64,000 bases of DNA from Marchantia polymorpha subsp. ruderalis. Its lineage: Eukaryota > Streptophyta > Marchantiopsida > Marchantiales > Marchantiaceae. Below, one piece after another: positions 26,538 to 38,616 of this stretch. The stretch is from NCBI GenBank assembly GCA_037833965.1, contig AP031358.1, positions 18,918,001-18,982,000 of the forward strand, in the 5' to 3' direction. The translations under genes were made by a program, and so were the position numbers. Below the pieces are notes generated by a model. That model was not told the origin of the DNA. It saw only the letters and a list, made by a program, of their open reading frames with translations, and made no database searches. Each line of letters begins with the position of its first letter. Positions within the stretch are counted from its first letter, which is position 1.

Positions 26538-28791
26538 GGAGGGAACTCTGAGCGATGGCGAGTCTGCTTCGCACGTGCTCCAGCTCGCACTCGCCCCGAG
26601 ACGGCGGCCCTGCCTGCCTGCCTGCTGCCCTTCGATTAGGTCTAGCGTCCCCCCGCGTCGCCCGACAGCGGCAGCGCCAATCTTCCCTCTGCGCTAGCAG
26701 CAGTTGGCGCCCTCTGCTCGCGTCTCTAACTTTTTCCACCTGCACCAGAAACCACGTCCATCATTAATCACAAGCGTACCAACAAAACATCAACCGCCAA
26801 ACGTCGAGGACTCGATCCCAACAGCTGCTGCTGCTGCTGCTGCTAGACCAATGCCGCCGCTAAATTGCTCTAGTGGGTGGCTCTACCTCAGCTCGGAGCT
26901 CGAATTTCCTTCTAAGAAAAGGCCGATGGGGGAATCATGTCAGACTCGGCTTCGTTGAATATTCGATTCCGATTTCGAGTGAGTCGACGGCGATGGAGGA
27001 GGAAGGTCTATGTGGGTCGTTTTCTTGCGTATTGAAGGATAATGTGGGGGCGTGCGGGCATCAGGAGTGAGGAATCTGCGCTACAGCTCTAAAGCTCGAC
27101 GGGTATAATCACGAGTGGCCTGGAAAATGCACACGGACTGCTCCTCGTGGCCGGCTCGGATGGCAGCATGTTTGCCCATCTGGTGCAGCGGTTCCGTGGG
27201 GGCCCGAAACATGTAATTATTTTGTTTTCCGCACAAAGGGACGGTCGAGGTTTGTAACGCTCGAGCAATGCTTTGCATTGCCACACGCGAGCGAGCGAGC
27301 TCGTGGAGGAAGCGAGACCTGCATGGCAGCTGCGTGCCGAGAAACTCTTCGATCTTATTGTGTACAGACGGAGCAAAGGCGGCAGAGCGAGAGACCCACC
27401 TACAGATTGTCGCGATGACGAGCGAGCAACGGAGAGAATTATTACGATGGCGTCGAGTTCAGCTGTACAGGAGCGAAGCGAGCGGCCGCCTCCTTTCTAC
27501 CTTCGACCTTCGTCCTTCGTCGTTGGCGTGTCGGACGACTTCGATCTGACCTCGACCTCGACCTCGACCTGCTACGCGATGTGAGAGAAATAGAGAGTGC
27601 GTTTCTATGAAGGCAGATTGTTCCTTCCCAATGTGGGTGAGTGAGAGTGAGAGCGAGGCTTGCCCTCGAGCATTGTTCTGAGCTTGAGTCCAATGGCTCG
27701 CTCCTTATCGTGCGGTGTCTGAGAATCGAGCAGCGGTCTTGAGAAGTGGCTTGCTATTTCCTCGAAGGCTTCGCTCGCACGCTCCGTCACCCCAACCATC
27801 AGTCCGAGGCGTGGAGCAGATGTGGCCTCTCTGGCTGCCTCAGCGCTGTCTTCCCGTTCCAGCTAGCTCTGAGTGTTCGAGAGAGAGAGAGAGAGGAATT
27901 TCGAGAAGTGGCAATGCCTCGCAGCTCCGAGATTTTACTCACTACGAGCCGACAGAATGCGGACACGGAAGAGACTCGCGCTAACTTATTATACCGATCC
28001 GGCCTCCACCTGTTCGAGATCGAGCCCTTCCCAGCCATACCACGCAACTGCAACTGCAGAATTCATCCACTCGCTACACCTGCTGCTTCCGAACTCTTCC
28101 CAACCACTACCACCGCCCATCTAGGAGCAGCCCGCAATCCAAGCTTCAAAAAAAGCACCTGAGCAGGTACCGTCGTCGCCTCCTGCGAGCTCGTACTATC
28201 AGTCAATCAATCGTCGCCCCTCTTGCCCATCATTCGCTCTCCAGTCTGATCAATTTGCCTCCCCAGCTTCATGGCATGAGCGATTCCTCCTCGCCGATTG
28301 GTCTCCGCTCATGAGGATCAGCCAATGGCCCCTGAACTCCCGCTGCGCTTAAATTTAGTCAATTCCATAGCCCTTCTCAAATCCTCGATGCAACGAGATT
28401 GCTCGACTCTTCGATCGCAACAAGCCGGACGACATCGTCCAACAACTTGGCGGATGCTGACTCGATCGCCCTCGACGCCCCCCACCACGACCGCCGCTTG
28501 CCCTTCGCGACAAGTGTAAGCGATCTCGGCGCGCCACGTCAAACCTCACGCTCTCATGGTATGACATGGCACCGCGCCTGGAGATGACTGCGCACTGTAT
28601 CGCGCCGGGTCGGACGAACGACCGGCGTACGTACGGATCCGTAAACCCTAAGCGGACCCGATAGCCGGCCTTTAATGCCCGCTAATGATCCCTTCCATTG
28701 CTGTCTGGCGGCCTTAAACACCCCCCGTAATATTTCCCTCAGCCATTGCAGGACTCTCGCTGTCTCCTGCTCGAGATCCGATGCCAGCAGA
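26538..28791. other. MSL upstream region and GC-rich spacer
   Basis: GC-rich sequence continues upstream of the MSL start codon, so the leader and promoter should be here. It contains seven CTG units at 26825-26845 and a plant telo-box-like aaaccctaa near 28650. Short overlapping frames on both strands follow from GC richness, and I recognise no protein in them. Confidence 0.45.
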
Positions 28792-28876
28792 AGATTTTCC
28801 AACACATTTCACCGATAGGAGATCCGTGGCCACTGGATCGATCTCGTATCGGTGAAAGAAATGTGTTGCAGAATCT
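28792..28876. other. Long imperfect foldback, candidate miRNA-type precursor
   Basis: Bases 28792-28824 pair with 28840-28876 around a 15-nt loop. I count about 31 base pairs: ten perfect (28800-28809 with 28859-28868), a 4-nt one-sided bulge at 28855-28858, eight, one G-G mismatch, six to the loop, and a seven-pair outer extension with one G-T. The conserved arm core is tttcaccgata. It could be a microRNA precursor on either strand or a small inverted duplication; sequence alone cannot decide. The four-base bulge is larger than strict plant miRNA rules prefer. Confidence 0.5.
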
Positions 28877-31800
28877 GAGACGGAAGTTCTCGTACATTTC
28901 TTACGTGTACGAGCGGCATGTCATGGCAATATGAAGGGATAGTACGTACGGGTTGGCTGCATGGCCAGTTCTGTTATGGAGCGAGCTGTCCCTTCGGAGC
29001 CCAAATCTGATTCGAATAAATCGGGAGGTTCGACGGTGACCGTCCGTCGTGCATATCCAGGAATTTCTCGAAGGGTTTGACTTGCTAATTTGTCTTGTAT
29101 GCTTTGGGAAGTGACATTCTAGATCCTCTTCTGGTATTGGTAGTTTTTTTTCTATTTTGGACGGCACCGAACTATGACCTTCTCACGGAGTTGAAGGTTG
29201 CAAATTAAGAGCCTGACAATTTTGACGTGTTTCGAAGTTGTAGGGAGCTTTTAAGCTCCTAACTGGTAACCGAAACTCCGAGGAGTCATGGATCGGTTAG
29301 ACCTTAATTTCTACTCGGTCATGTGATTTCCCTGGTTTCGGGGAAAATTAAGCTATAATTATCTTCCCTCTCGGTTCAGTACTCCGAGAATTTGAGGTAC
29401 GAGGCTGAGAGCAAACTCGTGCCTGAGGTCAGAAAAAGATGAATTCTGAGTCTGTCGTTTGGAGATCAATGGCCGGGCAGGACGATACCTATCACCAGCA
29501 TTTCTGCAGGAGCTTGGCGGTTTGTGTTTTGATCGTGGACCCTGTTTCTATCATGTGGACGTCGCCATGGCCGACCAGAAGTTTGAGATGTGGGAACACC
29601 CATGATGTCATGTGTGATAGCACAAATCAAAATGTTTTTCTCCAGATTTTTGTGTGCACTCTTACTATCATGACTAATCGCCTGTTTGATGTATTTTGCA
29701 AAATATTCTTTCCATTGAGCATAATGATATATATGTCTTGAATTAAACCTATGTTTTATAGGATGGACATGTTTCTTCATTTACAAGTTGTACCATCTGA
29801 ATCATTTCGTGGTGACTTATGAAAACCTCCTGTATGAAATGGACGCACACTGTACATGACATCTGTATGACATAAAATCTCGTTTCAGGGGGTCCAAGTA
29901 TATAGCTTAAAAAGGATGGTAAGCCTCATCAAGGCGGCCAGACAAGGATGAAAGTAAAGAGGTTCTAGGTGTCAAAGTAGCAGAATGTAAAATATGTCAT
30001 ATAATTTTACAATTTCCAACTTATAAAGTTCAACGGTTTATAAACATCCGAAGAATGCATAGAAGCATCAACGCACAAATGACATAACATAACAAAACAT
30101 CATTTGACGATCTCTACTTGACCACTGTTGCAGTGGTCAAGTAGAAATTTATCAACCAGGCCACCTCTATTCCAGCTAAATTTGAAAACATTTTTAGATG
30201 TGCTATCTCAATTGTATTTCTTAGAATTTCTCTCATCAGCTCTTGTAATGTTTTTAAACTAGAGTGTTAACATGGATGATGAAGTGATTCTGATGACTAT
30301 GATGGTTATTCAGTTTTTGAATATCTTATGTAAAGAGGAATAGTGTAGCAATAGTGATAAATATTAACATTTAAAAACTATATTTACTTATGATTCTTCA
30401 ATAAAAATTTATATAATGTTATATTTCAGGTTTAATCCATGTCTTACATACCGACTCATAATCCTATCTAGATGAAATTCACTTGATTTTTTTTCCACTA
30501 AAACATCAAGTCACTTGCATGATTTTATAGTTTTATTTTATTTATATCCTTTTCTATAAAAAAGATATAAAATTATATATAAAAATGGTTTAATGTCTTA
30601 CAAAATTATATGCTAAATCTGAGAAATATCCAATTCTCAAAATTAATTCTTATAGTTCTAATTGATTCTTAGTTAATGATTCTTATATTATAGTTATAGT
30701 ATAACTTAAATTCTTATTGTATAGTTAATCCAAATTGCAAATAATATGAACATAACTCTGTATTTCAAAATTTATTAAGATGCACATTTCTGCCTACTAT
30801 ATAATATTTCTTTTCTGTGAGGAAAAAATACGTAATACTACAGTAAGCTTCACAAAATTCTTGTTTATAACAAAAAATTATAATGATTGGAAGCTTGGGA
30901 TATACTAAATGAATGTGAACCCCCTGCGTCCTTCTCACTATAGGCGTGTGAGGGAGTTCTTAGAATACAATATTGCTTAATGAAGATAAACTTTCACATA
31001 CAGTCTTAGGGATACAGCTGCATAAAAAAAATTCACCAATATTTTTTTATTGATTTATTTATACTTTTTATTTCATCATTCCAAAATAATATATACAATA
31101 GTTTTATTAAACAAAAAATTTCATTTTTTTACAAATATTTAAAAAAATATACAAAATATAAAACAAAGCACTAGGATATAAGATTTCAATCATTCAAACA
31201 ATTCTATATATTTAGAAATAAATTTTTACTAGACTTCTATAATAAATATATGTAACATTAAATTGATAAAGTTAACAATGTTTACAAAACAAAAATTTTA
31301 AAAAGAAAAAAATAAAATTTATTGCATGATTTATGGAAAATGCAAAATCTATCAGACACATTTATATTTTTTTATATTTTTTTTTTTTACTCGCCGACAC
31401 ATGATGTAATTGTCACTTGAAATTATTTGTGAAGCAATATCAATATTTATATAAAATGATATGTTTATTAAAATAAAGAAGTTTATGCAAATAGATTCAA
31501 AAATCAAACGCAATTTTTTATTTCAATTTATATAAAAAAAATTTAGTAAATATATTCTTAATTATACATGTAAAAAATCATTTATAATATCAAGGTAAAA
31601 TTGATTTTTGCAAATCATTTCAAATTTCATTTGAAATTTTTTTTTGATTACTTTTGCTTCATTTGTGTGGCATTGAAGAAGATTAGAAAATTTATTCAAA
31701 TATACACATATCACTATTATTATGTATATGAAATTAATCTGTATGCAACAATAATGCAAAAATGTTGAATATATAATAGATTGATATTGTTCAGAAAAAT

Positions 31801-31942
31801 GAATACTAACTATCTACTTGTGTATAAAGTCATATTTTTATTGATATATCAAATATCACATCCAAAATATTTTATATTGTATTTATTTGTAAAATGTACT
31901 TTTAAATGTAAGACAAATCATATAAATACATGTTTGTTTTTT
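28877..31942. other. Spacer grading into AT-rich desert
   Basis: No recognised gene. Composition falls from mixed to very AT-rich after about 29700, with many homopolymer A/T runs and no long frame. Confidence 0.5.
30114..30144. repeat. Perfect 14-bp inverted repeat with 3-nt loop
   Basis: The arms ctacttgaccactg and cagtggtcaagtag are perfect complements separated by ttg. It stands out because its surroundings are AT-rich and unstructured. Its role is unknown. Confidence 0.95.
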
Positions 31943-32648
31943 GGGGCGGCTAGTTGATTCCTCACCGGGGCTAATTAGCGCTCACCTTACTATAGGGAAG
32001 TCACTCATTAGCTCACTCTATATGGTTCAGAGGTGGAAAAAAAAAACTTCGCGAGTTTAAAGTCTTTCTGATCGACCATTTCTTATCCCAAAATCTAGAG
32101 CATTTTTGTGCTAGCATTATAGAGTTTCACAGGCCCTACATTGACATGCTCCAGTAAACCAAATCTACTCTCAAGTTCATTGGACACAAAGCGCACCTCC
32201 AAAGTGTGCCCAGCCTGAGACTCGAACAATAGCTGATCTTTGAATATAAGTCAGTCAACTTTATGAAACCAGCATCTTGATCGATTCAACCAATAGCTTC
32301 ATCGAAAGCAACACAAAGTTGAACAAAGTTATCACCCGCAAGAAGGAAGCTACATGGAGTAATTTTACAATCTCGGATGGCAAAACTCAATGGTATGAAT
32401 GATGTAGAGTGATAGGTTAGATGTTAAGTGCCGCTGCGATTTTTGTCCGGCCATAAACATATGACATTTGAAGGGACCCCAACCACTTCATTTACCTTAA
32501 CTAATACAGCGGCATGTTTGAGTGCAGCTTGAAATCGATCAACAATTTTCTTTTCACCGCACGGATTCTATAACCCGAGTGAACCAATGAGTGATGTCCG
32601 TATAGGCGAGGGCTAATTAGCGTCATGTGAGAGATAACTAGCAGCCCC
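31943..32648. mobile_element. 706-bp non-autonomous DNA transposon candidate
   Basis: The left end begins ggggcggctagttgattcct and the reverse complement of the right end begins ggggctgctagttatctctc. Both ends continue with a second shared block containing gctaattagc. Base composition inside is clearly less AT-rich than the flanks, so the block looks inserted. No transposase is encoded. The superfamily is not assigned, because a target duplication is not clear within the flanking T runs. Confidence 0.65.
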
Positions 32649-34217
32649 TTCTTTTTGAATGATAGTCTAGTTGCACAATACTAAAAAATATAAAGCCTGT
32701 GGTGTAACTTTTTGCTAGTTAAAAATAAATGTATGCTTTATAGATTCTAATGTATGATAGGATAAGAAAAACACAAAACTAGGTGTATTAGCATAGTTAT
32801 GGAGAACAACATGATAAACATGTGATATATTATTTGCATGTGCAACGAAAAACTCATGCTAAAACTTTTCATATGATTGATACATTAAGATAAATTAAAA
32901 ACTTAGTTCAATTTTGTTTGTTCATATTATACATTAAGACTGATATTTCTCTCATGATCTGTGTAGTAGTCGTAAATGTAAGTGTTTAGAATCCACATTC
33001 TTTGTTTACGTCAAGACTAACATTATTTGCAATTGCAAATGAAGAAGATAAAAGAATTACAAAAAAATTTAAACTTTTCAACAATGTGTTAAAATTTAGT
33101 TTTCTTTATTGACTAATTTATTATTCACAATTTATAAGTCAATGTCCAATATGATATTAAACATTCAAAGAGCTGGATCTGATAAAGTTACAAAACCAAA
33201 AACATCCATACTCTTCTTATTAAAGTTAGTCAAGCATAATATAATGCAGTTGAAGATAAAGTCTTTCAAACAACTGAAATGCACCGACCAGCAATTCTTT
33301 ATTTCAAGTCATCTTAACAATCAAACGAAATTTATGTGCAATACATTGTAATAAAGTGCAATATCTATATGCGGTGTAAAACTTGAACTCCAGTAGCACT
33401 TTTGCTTACAAAAGCTGTATATTCATGATAATCATAACTCTTGAGGCCAAAAATCATATTAATGCACTAATTAAAACATGTTATTGATCAAGCTTAAACT
33501 TTGGTATTCAAGTCTTAAAATGCATACTCAATGTGGTATACATGACCTATGTATAACGTCTTTTGACCATGATAGTGTTGAAACTAGCATTATAAAAGAA
33601 GTGCAAGCAACTCAAGCATTGAGAAATATGACTTTTCTATCAAGTATGTAACTTGGAAATATTTCATCAGTCAATTAGCCATGTTATGCATATTATAGAT
33701 AAATATATGAAAAAAGAGATTTTATGTTTAGATAGCTCATAGTAATATAAGGAAAAAGAATTATGCTCAATTCAGCTACATTAGTCTGTTAATGATGTAT
33801 GTAGATTATTTTCAATTTTATAAAGAAGCAATGTTCGGTTTTTTTGAGATTATCCAATTTAAATGAGTATCAAAATATCAATATATACTTCATAAATTGT
33901 CACACAACTATTGAAATAGGATAGTATTCGCCTTGCATACTAGTATTGATATTGATAAGGTTGAGCTGAGTTGCTTAGCATTTTAACTTCTTGATTCATA
34001 GTTATAGCATGAAACTTTATCATAGCAGATTTCCTTGAAAAATATTTGGAAAATCAAAATTTGATGTAATTTTTTGTCATTCTAATGTTGGAATAGTATT
34101 ACTGATTTTTCAAATATAGATGTATGAAGATAGAACATTTCGTTTATTACCGATTGAAAATGTAAAGTGCTATGTAACATTTTTGTGGAAAATTGCTCAT
34201 ATTTCTATCAAACTTAT

Positions 34218-34273
34218 TGTTAATGATATCATTAACATTAAGTTCGAATTGTTCTACTTATAGTAGAACAATT
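34218..34273. repeat. Two neighbouring palindromes
   Basis: A perfect 20-bp palindrome, tgttaatgatatcattaaca (34218-34237), is followed ten bases later by a 12-bp inverted repeat, aattgttctact / agtagaacaatt (34247-34258 and 34262-34273), with a tat loop. Both are AT-rich, so chance is possible. Confidence 0.9.
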
Positions 34274-34555
34274 ACTTATAACTTGTTAACATAATTCAGG
34301 TAATACCAATGTCATGTTTTTATGATTTTGTTACGTTCCAATTTTAGTAAAGTACAACTTTAAAATTCGTAAATATGTCTGAACATGAGGGAGTTAATTA
34401 CCATGGTGGTACTATTGAGACCAAGACGCATGTATTCCGAATTGTGTCACCCTTGTACTATTAGATATGATCTTTGCTCCATAAGTATTTTACCTAGCGA
34501 AGGTTACCATGCATTAACTTCTACAAGGTATCTGTTGCAGTAGCAGCAGCTTGGG

Positions 34556-34619
34556 TTAGGTTAGCGGGAACCCGTCTACCAAGTACCAGAGTAGGGTCAT
34601 GCCAGCTGAGCTACTACCG
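34556..34619 (-). other. tRNA-like segment, possible SINE head
   Basis: The minus strand reads cggtagtagctcagctggca, which contains a good RNA polymerase III A-box (TAGCTCAGCTGG). About 35 bases later comes GGGTTCCCG, which is only a partial B-box. The arms do not fold into a proper cloverleaf, so this is not a functional tRNA gene. A tRNA-derived SINE fragment is possible. Confidence 0.3.
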
Positions 34620-35240
34620 ATATTGTGGTTTCAAACCTGCAAATCAAACCATGGACGTAGGAGGTTCTGATCTCCTGTAAGAAGACGTGAGAAACTATTG
34701 TGTGTATAATTTATCGACGCTTTGTCTGCCAAATTGCTTTACAAGATTAAGAAAAAATTGGGAGAGAACAATGATCACTCAGTTACTCAAGTTTCACGTC
34801 ATTAATATGGTCTTTGTATTGACTCCAAAAAATAAACATAGATCAGAAGTCACAAAGATGTGGAAAGAATTTTGTAGAAAAATAAACTCTCTTCTTCAAC
34901 TCCTTCGACTTGGCAGTGGCTATCACGTCATCGATGACCGTGTGCAAAATCTATATACAAGTAAAATACATTCATGCTACCACAATTAGTCTTGAGTACG
35001 GATCTGCCATCAACTTGACGACCTTCAAGTGATATCTACAATACAAAGCTACCAGTCTCGAATCTAAAACCTTGAGAATGGTTGGATCTGTTGCTGAGCT
35101 CATTACAAAAGCAATGCCTGTACATGAATGAGAAATCTGAAATGAGACAATGTCAGAATGACCAACTGAGAACCTCATTCAATCTCGTGCGTTCTCGGAG
35201 CTGGATCAGAACTGCACACATTTGGGAAGTTGTTTCAAGA

Positions 35241-36680
35241 TCAGCTGAGGAGAGCTGCTCGTAGTTTCTGTTGCTGCGAGGGGGGAGTGTACTCAGCCGT
35301 GGCGATCAAGTGGCCCTCGATCTGCTTGACCATCAGAAGAGCCGAGTCCTTGAACTTATCCAAGCTTCCATGTTCGCCGACCGGAACATACTCGATCTTC
35401 CACTTGACATCGGTTCCCTGGCCACCTGTCGCTGGATTGAACTGCCATGTCGTTCTGTACGAGCTGAAGTTCTCCATCATTTCGCCTGACAGCATACTGC
35501 AGCTGCAGATGCGCTGCTCATTATCCAGAACGTCAATTCTCTCCTTGCTGTACGATTGCCCTGGAACGACTGCGTTGGCACAAGCGAGGTCCCATGTTGC
35601 CGTTGCCGTCAGTCCATCAGTATCAGCAACGTCATTCTTCATCGACATCACAAGATCCGGTGACTGTCACGGGTGATAAATGTCGCCCCAGAAGCCAGGG
35701 CCCACGCAGCAACAGTCTATCATTGGCAACGAGGTGTACCTTCGACTACTACCGCCAGCATTAACTCTGACACCTTCCATTTCCTTGATCAAAAGCTAAA
35801 ACTTAAGCTCACTAAGCAACATACAGACCAATTCATCTGATTCATCTGATCTGATTCTTCTTTCGTCAGAGTTTAATCCTGTTTAGTTTGGAGGAAATCA
35901 GATTCGTCACCAGAAACAGCCGCAGTTCGCCATGATCTGATGACTCAGATTCATCAGGCGCTTCACTCTTCGGTACGACTACAAGACTCCAACTTCACCA
36001 CCCACCGAATCTAAACACATTCTGGAATCATGATGAGAAAGATGGTCTTGAGAGTTTTAGAGTACAGGTGTGCAACGGTGTTCTGAGCTGAGGCAGAGCT
36101 TTGACTATGGCAGGTGGAATCCCCTGTCCTTCAGCACTTCGGACATTTTCACATCGACTGTCAGTCTTCGAACGGGAAACTGATGGAAGAGGCTTTTAAG
36201 ATGGGAACGTCGTGAGATGGAGAAATGGATGCATGCATTGATGGTCCCGAATTTGACGTAGTGCAGTAGAGACTCAAAGAATGAGAATACATGTGATACC
36301 GGGCAGAAATGTGATTTCCATGTCCGTGTATGGGGTCGATGTCAAAATTGGACTTTCAATAATGCAGTGAAATTAAAGAAATTGGAGCTTTCAATGAGCA
36401 TCGATCGATCGTTTGAACTCCTAGACCGGCGATTTGCTTTAAATGTTAAAGAAGAAGATGAGGATGATGGAGAAAGAGAGAAAGTCTACACACCAAGACC
36501 GAACTTGATCTCGCGAATGCTGCCCACACCTCCGTCGCCTTCCAGCAGGCTCGCGCTGTCGATGAATCCGGGCAGAATCCGAGGCAGAAGGTTATGCAAG
36601 TCCTTGAATGCCCGCCACACCTGATCCGGAGGCACAATCAGATGCATTTCGCAGGCCAGCTCCTGCTCCAGTTGACTCAT
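35241..36680 (-). CDS. Bet v 1-like (START/SRPBCC fold) small ligand-binding protein
   Basis: Two minus-strand exons, 36494-36680 (ATG at 36680) and 35241-35569, join in phase across a 924-bp GT-AG intron to give 171 residues, the usual family size. It starts with a strand rich in hydrophobics, then VPPDQVWRAFKDLHNLLPRI, the glycine-rich loop EGDGGVGS (residues 47-54) typical of Bet v 1 proteins, and SKERIDVLDNEQR. A long C-terminal helix follows (DKFKDSALLMVKQIEGHLIA). The family has a hydrophobic cavity that binds sterols, cytokinins, abscisic acid or alkaloid precursors. The VLDNEQR block recalls PYL receptors, but the PYL gate SGLPA is absent (VPGQS is at that place), so an abscisic acid receptor is unlikely. 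The ligand and substrate are unknown. There is no signal peptide, so a cytosolic location is expected. Confidence 0.9.
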
Positions 36681-38055
36681 GGCTCACGAAGACCCAACAC
36701 TCGAAATGTCCCCACTCGAAATGCAGCTGCTCCGTGTCTTCCACGGGTTCCAGACCACGACCAGTTCTCGACCAGGCGGAGCAGCGCGATCCTCGCGGCC
36801 GAAATTGCAGCAGCGCAGAGTCTGAGCAGAGACCGAAGCTTGCAGCAAAGGCCAAGCAGCGGAACAAAATCCTCACTCCCTCTGCATCCAAACTGTATTG
36901 AACCATATTAGAGACGGGCTGAATTTCGTGGAGCCACCGAGGAGGCCCTGAATCACCGATGAGCATGCCACCTTGCAGCCGCCGTGCCAGTCAGTCAGCC
37001 AGCCAGCCACCGAGTCTCTGCGTCCATGGGCTCCATGGCACAACAGTCCAACAAGTGTGCATGTCTGGGCGAGAGGCCAATTGCAGCGCTGAATCGTAAC
37101 AAACTCCACCTTTTCCAGTGGCAGGCTGCGATTGGAGCTCGAGAACAAAACCAGTGGCGTCGATTCACCCGAGGGGCTTTTCATCGCCTGATCTCTCGGT
37201 CTCAGACGACCCTGGACGCAGTGCCCCACTAGCGAGCTCATATCTGGGGTGGCTCATGGCCGCCTTGCGCTCGGGTCCACCAGCAGGCAATCCCGGGCTT
37301 TGAACGATCGTCAACTCGAATAGAAAACGAGTATTTTTATCCGAGGCAGGCATTTGTAATTGTAGCCCTCGGTCATTGTGACGTAGTCCCGGCCTGATTG
37401 GTCTCCACCGCACGAGATAAGCTGCTTATGCTCGAAATATTCTCTCCCGGATTGCCTTCAGGACGTGATTGCCTTTCGATGAAGAGCAGCGAAGAGGATT
37501 GTAGGTTTCCCTGGCTATAAGTAGTGGCGATGGAACGAGAGCGCGGTTTTCCAATCCGATCTCCGGGTGCTTGCAGTCTCGAGGCGGCAGGGAAGAAAGC
37601 AAGTCCATCGATGCCGTCCGAGTTCGAGAACTAGCAGCAGCAGCAGCTCGAGGAGGCGGTGTGGTGCATTCGGTGCTGCTGCCGGGGCGGGGCGGGGCAG
37701 CGGGCGATCCTCGAATGGTGAAGACGAGATGCGACGTCGGGCTCCGAGAGAATCCGAGGGACGTGCAGCTGGCACGAATTTCATCCCGAGGCAGCGAGTG
37801 CATCTTTGCGTGAGCGGGCAGCAGCTGCTGAGGTCGAGGTCGAGGTCGAGGTTGAGGGTGAGGGTGAGATGGATGCCCCGTCAGGGTCGGTGGTGGTGAA
37901 ATTGGACCTCGAGGCGCAGATGCAAGCGCAGGCTGTGTGGCTGCAATTCTCGTGAAGCACGGAGGGAGACCTTCAAAGAGCAGAGCAGAGCAGAGCTGAG
38001 CTCTGTCGACCTTTCGAGATTTGTGAGGAAGAGGAAGAGGAAGGAGGCAGGAATC
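36681..38055. other. Divergent intergenic region between Bet v 1-like and E2 genes
   Basis: The two genes are transcribed away from each other, so this 1.4 kb should hold both promoters and the long E2 leader. It is GC-rich in its right half with repeated gaggtcgaggtcgaggt units near 37830-37860 and agcagagcagagc near 37980. No separate gene was recognised; overlapping frames are shadows of GC richness. Confidence 0.5.
37515..37524 (+). promoter_or_regulatory. Candidate TATA box for the E2 gene
   Basis: The sequence ctataagtag resembles a TATA box. A CCAAT-type element in reverse (attgg) lies about 120 bases upstream near 37396. If used, the leader would be roughly 500 bases before the start at 38056. 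This is an inference from sequence only. Confidence 0.3.
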
Positions 38056-38616
38056 ATGTCGTCGCCGAGCAAGAGGCGAGATATGGACGTGATGAAGCTG
38101 ATGATGAGCGATTACAAAGTGGAGCTAGTGAACGATGGAATGAGCGAGTTTCATGTGGAGTTTCACGGGCCCAAGGACAGCCCGTACCAGGAAGGGGTGT
38201 GGAAGGTGCACGTCGAGCTGCAGGAGAGCTATCCTTACAAGGCGCCCGTGATCAACTTCGCCAACCGAATCTTCCACCCTAACATCGACGAGATGTCGGG
38301 CTCCGTGTGCCTGGACGTGATCGACCAGACCTGGAGCCCGATGTTCGCTCTGATCAATGTGTTCGAGGTGTTCCTGCCGCAGCTGCTGCTGTACCCGAAC
38401 CCCGGCCACCCTCTGAACGGCGAGGCCGCCCTGCTCATGAACAAGGACCGCGACAAGTACGAGCAGAAAGTGAAGGAGCACTGTCAGAAATACGCCCGCC
38501 CCGAGGACGTGGGCATTCGCCCTGACAACGCAAGCAGCGACGACGAGCTCAGCGACCAGGACATGTCCAGCGATGACGACCACCACCACGCGGAGATGGC
38601 TCATGCTGACCCTTGA
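38056..38616 (+). CDS. UBC: Ubiquitin-conjugating enzyme E2, UBC4/5/6 (UBE2H/yeast Ubc8) type
   Basis: One uninterrupted exon encodes 186 residues from the ATG at 38056. This start (MSSPSKRR) is chosen over an in-frame ATG 33 bases upstream because it matches the conserved N-terminus of plant UBC4/5/6 and UBE2H. The E2 fold is complete: [28 protein letters not shown], the [17 protein letters not shown] block with active-site Cys85, [20 protein letters not shown], and [13 protein letters not shown]. The tail after about 155 is acidic and Ser/Asp-rich with a His cluster, as in the family, though divergent. The enzyme takes ubiquitin from E1 as a thioester and passes it to targets with an E3. 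Codon use is very GC-rich. Arabidopsis homologues have introns, so the lack of introns here is notable. Confidence 0.97.
   Translation: MSSPSKRRDMDVMKLMMSDYKVELVNDGMSEFHVEFHGPKDSPYQEGVWKVHVELQESYPYKAPVINFANRIFHPNIDEMSGSVCLDVIDQTWSPMFALINVFEVFLPQLLLYPNPGHPLNGEAALLMNKDRDKYEQKVKEHCQKYARPEDVGIRPDNASSDDELSDQDMSSDDDHHHAEMAHADP

Larger units (their letters stand above)
32649..35240. other. AT-rich spacer downstream of Bet v 1-like gene
   Basis: No recognised gene. It holds the palindromes and the tRNA-like segment listed separately. The end near 35240 should contain the 3' untranslated region of the minus-strand gene that stops at 35241. Confidence 0.45.

Noticed and set aside
38125-38604. 159-codon frame opposite the E2 gene
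   Set aside because: It is a shadow of the GC-rich E2 coding sequence on the other strand.
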